Shown: in pieces, positions 38,721 to 46,959 of the stretch
Position numbering within the stretch: position 1 is the stretch's first letter
Layout: every line of letters begins with the position of its first letter
Assembly (NCBI RefSeq): GCF_030646615.1
Contig: NZ_JAUSLG010000005.1
Location: forward strand, 1-50,218
Direction: 5' to 3'
From: Phenylobacterium sp.
GTDB taxonomy: Bacteria; Pseudomonadota; Alphaproteobacteria; Caulobacterales; Caulobacteraceae
DNA: 50,218 bases
Notes under the pieces: generated by a model
The model's database searches: none
What the model was told of the DNA's origin: nothing
The model's input: the letters and a program-made list of their open reading frames with translations, nothing else
Program-made: the position numbers and the translations under genes

Positions 38721-39394
38721 CTGGCGCCGTATCGCTCGGCCAGCCGACGATAGTGCATCGCCACCATCCAGCAGACGTCCTCGTTGATCCGATCCTCGTC
38801 CTCGGTCGGCTCTTCCAGCACCATCTCTGTGGCGGCGTACATCATCTCGGTGGTGAGGCGCGCTGAGCGGAACAGCTCGACTTCGGGAACGTCCGGATAG
38901 GCGGTGGTGAGGCGCGCGCTGATCTGTGCGGCCACCTGGTCGCGGGAGGCGATGCGGATGTCCCGAAGCAAGGGCACAGCCCGAAGGGCGCGCATGATCC
39001 AGACGCCGCCGGGGCTGTTGCGGGTGATCTCATTGACCTGGCGCTGCATCTCCTGGTTCTTCTCGACGGCCTCCTCAAGGTTCGCCGCCTGCAGACCGCC
39101 GGACTGGACCCAGGCGAAGACCGCTTCGTCCTGGGCCTCCATCAGCCGGCGCGCCAGTTCGCCCAGGATGGCGTACTTGTTCGGGAAGTACCGATAGAGG
39201 GCCGGCGGCGTAATCCCGGCCCGCTCGCAGACGAGGTTGGTGGACAGGCGCTCAAAGCCCACCTCGCCCAGAAGCTCGCCCGCAGTGGAGAGCACCGCCT
39301 CGAACGTGTTGCGCGCGCGGCTTTGCGAGGGCGTGGCGCGAGCGTCGAGCGGGACGAGCATCGGCTCGGCAGGCAGCGCTACGCGCTTGGGCAT
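38717..39394 (-). CDS. TetR-family regulator, probable local regulator of the catabolic cluster
   Basis: 225 aa. Helix-turn-helix at ~28-75 (TFEAVLSTAGELLGEVGFERLSTNLVCERAGITPPALYRYFPNKYAILGEL), then an acidic helical ligand domain. An N-terminal extension of ~25 residues is a bit longer than usual. It is the only regulator in the 30.5-39.4 kb block, so it may bind the GATAG-N5-ACTA sites before the other genes. No such site was seen before its own start, so it may not be autoregulated. Confidence 0.88.
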   Translation of the reverse strand: MPKRVALPAEPMLVPLDARATPSQSRARNTFEAVLSTAGELLGEVGFERLSTNLVCERAGITPPALYRYFPNKYAILGELARRLMEAQDEAVFAWVQSGGLQAANLEEAVEKNQEMQRQVNEITRNSPGGVWIMRALRAVPLLRDIRIASRDQVAAQISARLTTAYPDVPEVELFRSARLTTEMMYAATEMVLEEPTEDEDRINEDVCWMVAMHYRRLAERYGAS

Positions 39395-39501
39395 CTCACC
39401 TCTTCAGAGATTTTCGCGCGGACGGACCGCTTTTCCGTGCTCAGCCTATCGCATCGGCGCCGCCGGGTCATCCTCAGCGCCGCCAGCGCCACGTCACGCC
39501 C

Positions 39502-40053
39502 CTAGGCGATGCGGCGTCCATCGATGGCGGCCAGGCGCAGGCGTGGCGCAGCCTCATGGGCCAGGCCCCCTTTACGGATATCCACCAGGGAGAAGCCCAC
39601 CAAAGGCAGGCCCTTGAGCCGGGCGACCATGGTCAGGGGCTGATAGAGGCAGAGGAAGCGATCGGGACCGTTTTCCGGGCCGGCGAGGGGGGCGAACAGA
39701 ATCTCCATGCCGATGGCCACGCCCTCGGCATGGGCCTTGGCGGTGACGACGATCGGCTCAGGCCGCCGACGCGCCATTTCGAGCGCGGTCTGCAGGTCCA
39801 TTCGATCCTGGGCGCTGAACAGGGAGAGCGCATTCTGCTGGCGCAGGTCGCGCTGGTGCAACTCGCCGATCAGGGCGCCGGCCAGGCGGATTGGATAGAT
39901 GCCCGAACAGACACGGCCCAGCATGACCACCTGCGGCAGCAGGTCGGCGAAATCGGCGGGGCTGATCGACGTTCGCGGCGGCGGCGCGCCCTCAAGGGCC
40001 CGGCTTTGCCAATAGTCTATCAACCGTTCCGTGTTTGGATGGCACATCGACAT
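39502..40053 (-). CDS. PAS_5-domain protein
   Basis: 183 aa from the ATG at 40053; the longer frame to 40422 is a shadow of the Cys/Pro-rich gene. The whole protein matches the PAS_5 (PF07310) layout: TERLIDYWQSRALEGAPPPRTSISPADFADLLPQVVMLGRV at the start, YPIRLAGALIGELHQRDL in the middle, and a central sheet. No output domain is attached. Such stand-alone PAS proteins are abundant in Caulobacterales and usually bind small ligands or partner proteins. Function unknown. Confidence 0.8.
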   Translation of the reverse strand: MSMCHPNTERLIDYWQSRALEGAPPPRTSISPADFADLLPQVVMLGRVCSGIYPIRLAGALIGELHQRDLRQQNALSLFSAQDRMDLQTALEMARRRPEPIVVTAKAHAEGVAIGMEILFAPLAGPENGPDRFLCLYQPLTMVARLKGLPLVGFSLVDIRKGGLAHEAAPRLRLAAIDGRRIA

Positions 40054-40224
40054 CGCTGCGCGGCTCCAGTCGCGGCCAAACGCGGCCGCATGGGGCTTGC
40101 AGGAGGATTCGGACCAGGCCGGCTCTGTCTCGCTTCGGGACAGTCGCGGTGGGGCGTCCCCCCGATCAGGGGCGCCTCGGCGTGAAATTTGCAGGGGTCC
40201 ATTGTATTGTGTTTGGAGGCCGAG

Positions 40225-41103
40225 ATGGCGCCGCAAAAGACCCTGCTTGGCCTGATCCTGGGATCGGGTCTGTTCCTGCTGGCAGGGGCCGCGCCTGCAG
40301 GCGCTCAGGACTGCTGCACGCCGCCGCCGCCCGCCTGCTGCACCCCGCCGCCGCCGCCCTGCTGCAAGCCGCCGCCGCCGCCGCCGCCGTCCAATCCGCC
40401 TTGCTGCACCTCTCCTGGTCATGGGGTGAAGGTGCCCGGCGTCAATGTGGTGGTGGCCCCCACGGTGGTGGTGAACGCCAGCGCCAGCGCCAGCGTGCGC
40501 GCCTCGGCCGGCGCCGGCGCCGGCGCGGGCTCGGCCGTCTATTACGGCGGCGGCGGAGGCGGCGGCTATTATTCACCGCCCATGGCCACCGGCCTCATCC
40601 AGGGCCTCAATGTCGAGGGCCAGCGCCAGATGAAGCGCACCGCCTATGAGGCGACCCGCTCGCGCACCCGCCGCGTGGTCATCCAGGCCGTCTGCATCGA
40701 TGATCGCCAATCGCCGCACCCGGCCGCCCAGCTCTTCCCCGAGCGCGATGTCCGCGACATCTTCGACGGCGAACTCTATCGCTGCCTGGCGGGCACGCGC
40801 CTGCAGGCGACCATCGCCGAATATTCCGGCCAGGTGGACTTCTCCGGCGGCCAGTCCCTGGTCTGCGCCAAGGGGGAGGCCCTCTATCACGCACCAGGCG
40901 GCCAGGTGACCTGCCGGCCTCAAAAGGCGGCCCGCGACTGCAACGAGCGCTCGCTGCTCCGTCGCTTCGGCGCCGGCATCAAGATCCTGACCATGGTCAG
41001 CACCGAGACCTACACCGCCTATCGCGAGGAAGAGGCATACTCGGAATCCTCGTCCTCCATGGCGCTGAGCCTCGACGGCGGCGTGGGCGGCACGGTCTAC
41101 TAA
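40225..41103 (+). CDS. Secreted protein with Cys-Cys/polyproline repeats
   Basis: 292 aa from the ATG at 40225 (a frame from 40189 adds 12 poor residues). Signal peptide ending GAQ, then four units of paired Cys with proline runs (CCTPPPPA, CCTPPPPP, CCKPPPPPPP, CCTSP) at ~30-65, a Gly/Tyr run (YYGGGGGGGYYSPP, ~110-125) and a folded C-terminal part (~135-292) with more Cys (AVCID, YRCLAG, LVCAKG, VTCRP, RDCNE). Likely exported and disulfide-bonded; the repeats could be a surface spacer or cross-linking stalk. Family not recognised. Its stop overlaps the convergent M16 gene by four bases. Confidence 0.75.
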   Translation: MAPQKTLLGLILGSGLFLLAGAAPAGAQDCCTPPPPACCTPPPPPCCKPPPPPPPSNPPCCTSPGHGVKVPGVNVVVAPTVVVNASASASVRASAGAGAGAGSAVYYGGGGGGGYYSPPMATGLIQGLNVEGQRQMKRTAYEATRSRTRRVVIQAVCIDDRQSPHPAAQLFPERDVRDIFDGELYRCLAGTRLQATIAEYSGQVDFSGGQSLVCAKGEALYHAPGGQVTCRPQKAARDCNERSLLRRFGAGIKILTMVSTETYTAYREEEAYSESSSSMALSLDGGVGGTVY

Positions 41104-43994
41104 GGGGGGCCGGTGCTCTCCGGGACCACTTCGATTTTCCAGGCGCGGTCGGGCGAAAGGATGCGCTCGGCCGCGCGCTGGACGTCCGCCGCCCCCACCC
41201 GTTCGGTGCCCGGGATGACGGCGCGGATGGCCTCCAGGCGGCGGGGGTCGGTCTGGGTGCGGGCCAGTTCGCCCAGCCAGTAGTCGTTGCCGACCCGGGC
41301 GCGCTCGATGCGCTCCAGCCTCGGCTGCCGCGCCCGCTCCAGTTCATCGTCATCCACCGGATTGCGGCGCAGGTCGTCGGCGATCTTGGCGACGTCGGCG
41401 AAGAAGGCGTCGAGCCCCTCCGGCGGAATCTCCACGCTCGCCGAGATATAGCCCCAGCCGGTCCAGACATAGGAGTGGTTGTAGTTGACCGACGGGGAAT
41501 AGGTCGCGCCCTGGCTCTCGCGCAGTTCCTCCACCAGCCGAAGCCGCAGGATTTCCCCCAGGATCGCGGCCTCACGGGCCGCCTGAGGATCGGCGAAGAA
41601 GTCGGTGCTGGGCCAGGCCACATAGCCGATGGCCTGGTCGGCGCGTCCCTTGTGCGTGCGCCGGACCGGCGCAGCCGTGGGCGGCGGGAAGGCCACGGGC
41701 GCAGCCTCGGGCCGGGCGGCGTCGACCCGGGGGGGGAGGGCGCCCAGGGTGCGGGCGACGGCGTCGGTGGCCTTTTCCACCGTGGTGTCGCCGACAATGA
41801 TCACCTCGATCGGCGCATTGGCGAGCGGTCCAGCCAGTTGGGCCTTCAGGTCGTCCGGGGTGGCCTGGGCGATCTCAGCCTTGGTGGGGAAGGTCCAGCG
41901 ACGGTCGCCGGAATGCAGCAGGCCCGACAGGTCGCGGGACAGGACCCCGCCAGCGGTCGCCTCATACTGTTCATGGATGGTCGCGCCTGCGGCCTGGATG
42001 CGGGCGAAGGCCTCGGTCCGCCAGGCCGGGTCGGCCAGGTAGGCGCTCAGCACCTGCATCTGGACGTCGAGGTCCTCAGGCCGCGTGGAGCCCGACAGGG
42101 TGAAGGCGTCGTCGCTCACCCGCAGACGCGCGCCATAGACATTGGACGCCAGCACCCGCTCCATATCCTCAGCGGTGATCTCGCCGAGTCCGCCTTCCAC
42201 CAGGGCTTGGCTGGCCCAGGCCAGGCTCTGGGTGTCGGACGGCAGGCTCTGTAGCCCCTCGCCCACATGGACAGCGACCAGGATCTCGTCGTCCTGGAAA
42301 CGGGTCGGCTTGATGGTCAGGCGCACGCCGTTCTCGAAGCGGATGAAGACCGTGTCCAGATCGGCGACGTCGCGGGTCTCCACCACCTTGCCCGGAGCGC
42401 CGAACTGTCTGTAGGGCCACTCCACCACGCTCAGGGCCTCGGGCGGGGCGGCCTTGGTCTGGCGAGCGGCCTCATAGGCGCCCAGCACCTCAGCCTCGCC
42501 GCCTTCGACCTCCGTCGGGCTGGCCAGGAAGATCAACGGACCTTGTCCCTGGAAGGCGTCTTGCAGCGCGCGGGACACGGTGGAGGCTTCGAGCCCGTCG
42601 ACGGCGGCCTCGAACAGGGCCAGATCCTGCGCTGGGCTGGTGACCACTTCGTCCTCGGCCGTGGCGCCCAGGATCTGTTGGGCGAGGCTCGACGGCCGCC
42701 GGGTGGCGGCGCCGGCCACGCTGGCCTGAAGACGCGCCCGGTATTCGGCGATCTCCCGATCCAGCTCGTCCTGGCGGACCCCGTGCAGCACGGCGCGGCG
42801 CTGTTCGACCTCGATGGCCTGCAGCGCCTCGCGCCAGCGGCCCTCCTGAGCGTTGGCGATGATGCTGGTGGTCTCTGCGGCGCCGAACTCATCGTTCACA
42901 AAGGCGCCGGCGCCCAGGAAGGGCGGATCGGCCGCCCGCGCCAAGACCGAAAGACGCCGGTTCAGGACGGAAAAGCCGAGTTGTTCGATCAGGTCGGCCC
43001 TGCGCCGGGCTTCGGAGTCGGCGGCGAGGTCGGGGTCCCGTATCCAGGCGATCTGCAGGGCGCCCTGGACGCCGGGCTCGACGGCGACCTTGGCCTCAAG
43101 GCCGCGGCGACGGACCTCGCCGAGCTCGGGATCTTCGCCCGGCGCGCCCTTGGCCACCCAGCCGCTGAAGGCCTCGACGATCTGGGCCTCCATGGCGTCG
43201 ACATCGAAATCGCCGACCGCCACAAGCAAGGTCCGCTCGGGCCGGTAATAGGCCTCGTAGAAGGCCCGAATCCGCGAGGCCGGCGCGTTGCGCAGCACCT
43301 CGACCTCGCCGATCGGATAGCGCGCATTCAGCCGCTGACCCTTAAGCAGAAAGGCCAGACGCTCCTTGTAGGTGCGATAGGAGGGCCCGTCGCGGGAGCG
43401 CTCCTCCGAAAGGACGATGCCGCGCTCGCGGTCCACGGCGTCCTGGGCGATGGTCAGGCTCATCGCCGTCTCGCGCAACAGCATCAGGCTGGTGGACAGG
43501 GTCTCCTGGTCGGTCCGGGGAAGATCGAGCTTGTAGATGGTTTCGTCGAAGCCGGTGGAGGCGTTGGTGTCGGCGCCGAAGGCCAAGCCCAGGCGCTCAA
43601 GGATCTTGATCATCTCGCCTTCGGGCACCGCTTCAGAGCCGTTGAAGGCCATGTGCTCCAGGAAGTGGGCGAGGCCCTGCTGATCATCCTCTTCCATCAG
43701 CGAGCCGGCGTCGATGCGCAGGCGCAGGGCGGCCTGGCCCGCCGGTATGGTCTGGCGACGGATGGCGTAGCGCATACCGTTGGGCAGGGCGCCAAAGCGG
43801 ATTTCGGGATCGACCTCGACATCGGAGACGGCCTGGGGCCATTGGCCCGGCGCCAGGTCGGCGGCCGGCGTCGCGTGGGCGCCAGCGTGGGGCGCGCGCT
43901 CGGCGATCTGCGGGGCGGCGTACACCAGGCCTGAAAGGCCGGCGAAGGCGAGGGCGGCGGTAAGCGCAAGCGCCGCTCGCTTGGAAAAGATCAT
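41100..43994 (-). CDS. M16-family (pitrilysin) zinc metallopeptidase
   Basis: 964 aa with a signal or anchor peptide (~27 residues). The inverted zinc motif HFLEH is at 110-114, with the third ligand Glu in the ERGIVLSEE region near 195. Two M16 halves follow: active (~60-290) and inactive C-terminal (~560-950), both with the usual R/Y features, as in PqqL/insulinase-type single-chain enzymes. Periplasmic, degrading peptides or small unfolded proteins. Monocistronic. Strong codon bias typical of the genome. Confidence 0.93.
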   Translation of the reverse strand: MIFSKRAALALTAALAFAGLSGLVYAAPQIAERAPHAGAHATPAADLAPGQWPQAVSDVEVDPEIRFGALPNGMRYAIRRQTIPAGQAALRLRIDAGSLMEEDDQQGLAHFLEHMAFNGSEAVPEGEMIKILERLGLAFGADTNASTGFDETIYKLDLPRTDQETLSTSLMLLRETAMSLTIAQDAVDRERGIVLSEERSRDGPSYRTYKERLAFLLKGQRLNARYPIGEVEVLRNAPASRIRAFYEAYYRPERTLLVAVGDFDVDAMEAQIVEAFSGWVAKGAPGEDPELGEVRRRGLEAKVAVEPGVQGALQIAWIRDPDLAADSEARRRADLIEQLGFSVLNRRLSVLARAADPPFLGAGAFVNDEFGAAETTSIIANAQEGRWREALQAIEVEQRRAVLHGVRQDELDREIAEYRARLQASVAGAATRRPSSLAQQILGATAEDEVVTSPAQDLALFEAAVDGLEASTVSRALQDAFQGQGPLIFLASPTEVEGGEAEVLGAYEAARQTKAAPPEALSVVEWPYRQFGAPGKVVETRDVADLDTVFIRFENGVRLTIKPTRFQDDEILVAVHVGEGLQSLPSDTQSLAWASQALVEGGLGEITAEDMERVLASNVYGARLRVSDDAFTLSGSTRPEDLDVQMQVLSAYLADPAWRTEAFARIQAAGATIHEQYEATAGGVLSRDLSGLLHSGDRRWTFPTKAEIAQATPDDLKAQLAGPLANAPIEVIIVGDTTVEKATDAVARTLGALPPRVDAARPEAAPVAFPPPTAAPVRRTHKGRADQAIGYVAWPSTDFFADPQAAREAAILGEILRLRLVEELRESQGATYSPSVNYNHSYVWTGWGYISASVEIPPEGLDAFFADVAKIADDLRRNPVDDDELERARQPRLERIERARVGNDYWLGELARTQTDPRRLEAIRAVIPGTERVGAADVQRAAERILSPDRAWKIEVVPESTGPP

Positions 43995-44147
43995 TGAGAC
44001 GTCCGCAATTCACGACAATGGCCGGCACCATCGCCGCCGGATGGGGCGAGGGCAAGGCGCGATGGCGGCGGAGGCCAGAGCGCGTTCCGGTGGGCGGGAA
44101 CCGGTGATCGGGCGAAACGCCCCTCCAGGCTCTCGCCCGCAGCCCTC

Positions 44148-45383
44148 CTAGTTGGAGGGCCGGCTCACATAGTAGCTGGCGGTGTTGCCCACGGCGTTGG
44201 CGACGCCGGTGGCCGAGCGGGCATAGCCGGTGACGGTCACCGAACTGGTGGCGCTCACATCGGAATTGTTCACCTGCTGGCTGGTGGCGACGATGCGGCC
44301 CTGGCAGTCGCTGCAGGCATAGCCGGTGGCCGCATTGCCGATGGCCGTAGCGGTGGACGAGGCGTCATAACCCTCTGCGCCGGTGAAGTCGGCGATGACC
44401 TCGACGCCGCCGCCCTCGTTCAGCTGGATGGCGTCGATCACGGTTTCCGAGCCGAAATTGCCGGCCAGGAAAGAATTGCCCACCCCGTAGGCGATGCTGG
44501 CCGCCGAGCCGAACTGATAGGCCGAGGCCTGGCTCTGGGCCCGGACATAGGCCTGGTTCTCCTGGGCGCTGGTCACATCCAGGAGCCCACCCTCGTTGGA
44601 GGCCGAGATGTTATTGCCGCTGGCCGTGGCGCTGGTGGTGCTCAGATAGGCGTTGCCGTGGGCGGTGAACTGGCTGGCCTGGGTGAGGGCGGCCTGGTTG
44701 TCCTGGTCGATGATGTAGCGCTCGCCCGACCCGCCAATGCCGGAGCTGGTGACATTGGTCCCAGTGGCCGTGCCGGCGAAGGTCGCGGCGCCTTCCACAT
44801 AGCCATAGGTCCCGCCGCCGTCGGCGACCACATCGGCCCGATTGGTCTGGTTCACCCGGGCGCCGACGACGCTGTAGCTGACGCCAAAGCCCTGGCTGAC
44901 ACCGACGGCCTGGGCCGAGGCGGTCACATCGCCCACCTCGGCGTCCGGCGCCTCGATATGGCTGTGGCCATAGATTAGACCGGGGCCGGTCTGCTGGTTG
45001 TAGACCCCCGTCAGGGTCCCTTCGTAGATGTTGGACTCACTGGTCACGCCGGTGGCGGCCGTGGTCAGGCTGGTGACCGCGCCGGAGCTCACCGCGGCCT
45101 CCAGCCGGGTGTCGGCGGTGACATCGGCCTGCAGGTTCTGGTTGGCGCGCACATCCAGGGTCACGCCTTCGCCGGAGCCGTCGAAGGCCGCACCGGTAGC
45201 CGTGGTGACCGCCGTGGTCGCCTCGGTGATCTCGACCACGTTCAGGGTCTGGCCGGAGAACACGTCTCCGGTCTGGACCTGATCGCTGAGGATGACGCTG
45301 TCGAGGGTCTGGCTAGTAGCGGCCGCGCACGTCAGAGTCGCGGCTGACGTTCCAGCGATTAGGATCTTCGCGAGTCTGCGCAT
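44148..45383 (-). CDS. hfaD: Holdfast anchor protein HfaD
   Basis: 411 aa from the ATG at 45383. Signal peptide (MRRLAKILIAGTSAATLTCAAATSQ) then a long repeat-rich domain of Ser/Thr/Gly/Ala/Asn with few charges, ending SYYVSRPSN. This low-complexity beta-rich composition and the gene order identify HfaD, the outer-membrane/surface protein that with HfaA ties the holdfast polysaccharide to the stalk tip. It overlaps hfaB by 71 bases in another frame. The cysteine pair YACSDCQG (~355) is unusual for a secreted, low-complexity protein. Confidence 0.85.
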   Translation of the reverse strand: MRRLAKILIAGTSAATLTCAAATSQTLDSVILSDQVQTGDVFSGQTLNVVEITEATTAVTTATGAAFDGSGEGVTLDVRANQNLQADVTADTRLEAAVSSGAVTSLTTAATGVTSESNIYEGTLTGVYNQQTGPGLIYGHSHIEAPDAEVGDVTASAQAVGVSQGFGVSYSVVGARVNQTNRADVVADGGGTYGYVEGAATFAGTATGTNVTSSGIGGSGERYIIDQDNQAALTQASQFTAHGNAYLSTTSATASGNNISASNEGGLLDVTSAQENQAYVRAQSQASAYQFGSAASIAYGVGNSFLAGNFGSETVIDAIQLNEGGGVEVIADFTGAEGYDASSTATAIGNAATGYACSDCQGRIVATSQQVNNSDVSATSSVTVTGYARSATGVANAVGNTASYYVSRPSN

Positions 45384-46317
45384 TGTTGGTCCCCAGATTG
45401 TTGTAGGCGGGGACATAGGCCCCCGTGAGGCCCACCGTCGTCCCGGCCAGGGGGTCGGAGGACAGGCAGGCCTGGGGACCAGGCATGCCGTAGAGATTGG
45501 CGGTCATCTCGATGACGGCCCGCTCCACCAGCGAGCGGACGGCCAGCTGCATGGGTTCGAGCGCGCCTGTGCCGGCCGAGACATCGAAGACGTTGCCGCC
45601 CAGGAAGTCGAACATGCCGACGCCTACTTCGCGGCCGATCACCTGCTTCTGGTAGGAGATGACATCGACCACCTCCAGGGTGCGGGTGTTGATCAGCCGC
45701 AGGTCGAGGCCGATGTTCATGATGAAGAGGCGGCCGTTGATATTGCCCTTCAGGTCCCGCGGATCAGGGTCGCCGGCGCCGATATCGAAGCCGGACGAGC
45801 GGATGTTGAAGTTCAGCTCGGTCAACCCGCCGGCCACATAGAAGTCCGAGCCCGGCACCTGACCGGCCAGGATGCGGCGGTACTCGGCCGGCATGTTGGG
45901 GGCCGGATTGGGCTGGTCGGAGATCAGCTTGTTGTTGGCGTATTTCAGCTCGAGTTCGGAGACCGAGGTGTCGAACCGCTCCACCAGGGGCATGCCCGCC
46001 TTGGCGAAGGCCGACATGGCCATCAGGGACGCGCCCTGGGTGATCTTTCGGCCGCTGCCGTCGGACTCTGACTTGCCGGTATAGTCGGCGATGCGGCCGA
46101 TGGCGATGCGGGGCGCCGTGACATTGGCGGTGCGCGCATAGCCGGCCAGGCAGACCAGGGCGGTGGAATAGGGCGTCGGGTTGGACGTCACCGGCGCGCT
46201 GCCGATCGGGCGGCTGTAATTGCCGCCGGGGCCGGCCACCGGGGTGGCGCAGGCGCTGAGCGCCAGGGCCGCAGCGCTCAGGACGCCCAGGGCGCGGACG
46301 GGAAGCTTAGTTTCCAT
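45313..46317 (-). CDS. hfaB: Holdfast anchoring lipoprotein HfaB (CsgG family)
   Basis: 334 aa with lipobox LSAC at Cys23. The CsgG-like domain follows (RIAIGRIADYTGKSES, ITQGASLMAMSAFAKAGMPLVERFDTS, FYVAGGLTELNFNIRS, DLRLINTRTLEVVDVISYQKQVIGREV). In Caulobacter, HfaB is the outer-membrane component needed to secrete or place HfaA and HfaD, in the manner of CsgG with curli subunits. The start overlaps the hfaA stop by 11 bases. No CsgE or CsgF partner genes are here. Confidence 0.93.
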   Translation of the reverse strand: METKLPVRALGVLSAAALALSACATPVAGPGGNYSRPIGSAPVTSNPTPYSTALVCLAGYARTANVTAPRIAIGRIADYTGKSESDGSGRKITQGASLMAMSAFAKAGMPLVERFDTSVSELELKYANNKLISDQPNPAPNMPAEYRRILAGQVPGSDFYVAGGLTELNFNIRSSGFDIGAGDPDPRDLKGNINGRLFIMNIGLDLRLINTRTLEVVDVISYQKQVIGREVGVGMFDFLGGNVFDVSAGTGALEPMQLAVRSLVERAVIEMTANLYGMPGPQACLSSDPLAGTTVGLTGAYVPAYNNLGTNNAQTREDPNRWNVSRDSDVRGRY

Positions 46318-46765
46318 CGCCGACCCCGCCGGAACTCATCTGCACGCCGGCGCTCACATTGCCATTGTTGATCTGGGTGGAGTCGATGATCACCGTATTG
46401 TAGCTGCCCTGGGTGATCACGACGAGATTGTTGCCGATGGCGCTGGACCCGCCCGAGCTGGCGCCCACGCCGGCATAGGCGTCGGCCGACCCCCAGGAGC
46501 GGCTGAAGGACGACTGGTCCTCGCCGGTGAGCATCAGGCCATCGACGATGACCCGGTTGCCGTTGGCGTCACGGGTGGAGACGTCCACGGGGTGATTTTC
46601 GCTGCCGGCATAGCGGCCCCAGCCGGCGTTGAAATCGGCCGAGTTCGTGGTCATCTGCTGAGCCTGGGCGCCGCTGGCCCCCAGGGCGCCGGCGACAAGC
46701 ATCGCGATCCATGCCGTCGGATGGGTCTGGGCCTTTGGCCTCATATCAGTGGGGGCGATGGCCAT
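46307..46765 (-). CDS. hfaA: Holdfast anchor protein HfaA (curlin-like)
   Basis: 152 aa. Signal region ending GAQAQQ, then MTTNSADFNAGWGRYAGSENHPVDVSTRDANGNRVIVDGLMLTG, which is the recognisable HfaA core, and a curlin-like asparagine/glutamine repeat near the end (NNLVVITQGSYNTVIIDSTQINNGNVSAG). A polymerising, SDS-resistant subunit that anchors holdfast. First gene of hfaABD. ATG 46765 is chosen; a downstream ATG at 46744 is possible. Promoter lies in 46766-46900; no full CtrA box was found by eye. Confidence 0.93.
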   Translation of the reverse strand: MAIAPTDMRPKAQTHPTAWIAMLVAGALGASGAQAQQMTTNSADFNAGWGRYAGSENHPVDVSTRDANGNRVIVDGLMLTGEDQSSFSRSWGSADAYAGVGASSGGSSAIGNNLVVITQGSYNTVIIDSTQINNGNVSAGVQMSSGGVGDGN

Positions 46766-46894
46766 GAACTTGGCGGACTCCAGACAGCGACGGCGCTAGG
46801 CCGTCGTTAAGCAAACCACGTGCCAAAGATGGACACTGATGTCCTATCTAGGGGGGCAACCCTCGCGAATTCGTTAAGGCTGGCGCGGGACAAG

Positions 46895-46946
46895 TCTGAA
46901 CGCCCCATCTGAACGCCCCATCTGAACGCCCGCATCTGAACGCCCC
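46895..46946. repeat. Tandem repeat before the rhomboid gene, 13-bp unit
   Basis: TCTGAACGCCCCA twice, then TCTGAACGCCCGCA and TCTGAACGCCCC. Nearly four copies, end-to-end, reaching to the ribosome site of the rhomboid gene (CTGGAGGGG). It lies in the region divergent to hfaA. Confidence 0.9.
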
Positions 46947-46959
46947 TGGAGGGGACCTG

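Noticed and set aside
40310..40400. Repeated GCC/CCG units that might be a CRISPR or microsatellite
   Set aside because: They encode the CC-PPPP repeats of a secreted protein in a good frame; units are not separated by unique spacers.
42267..43934. 555-codon frame antisense to the M16 peptidase
   Set aside because: A shadow of the real gene, no motif or ribosome site.
44079..44100. Second copy of the palindromic repeat (AGAGCGCGTTCCG)
   Set aside because: Only the left arm matches that at 2699-2711; there is no matching right arm, so it may be a remnant or chance.
46895..46946. CRISPR-like array
   Set aside because: Units are 13-14 bases and contiguous, with no spacers and no cas genes.
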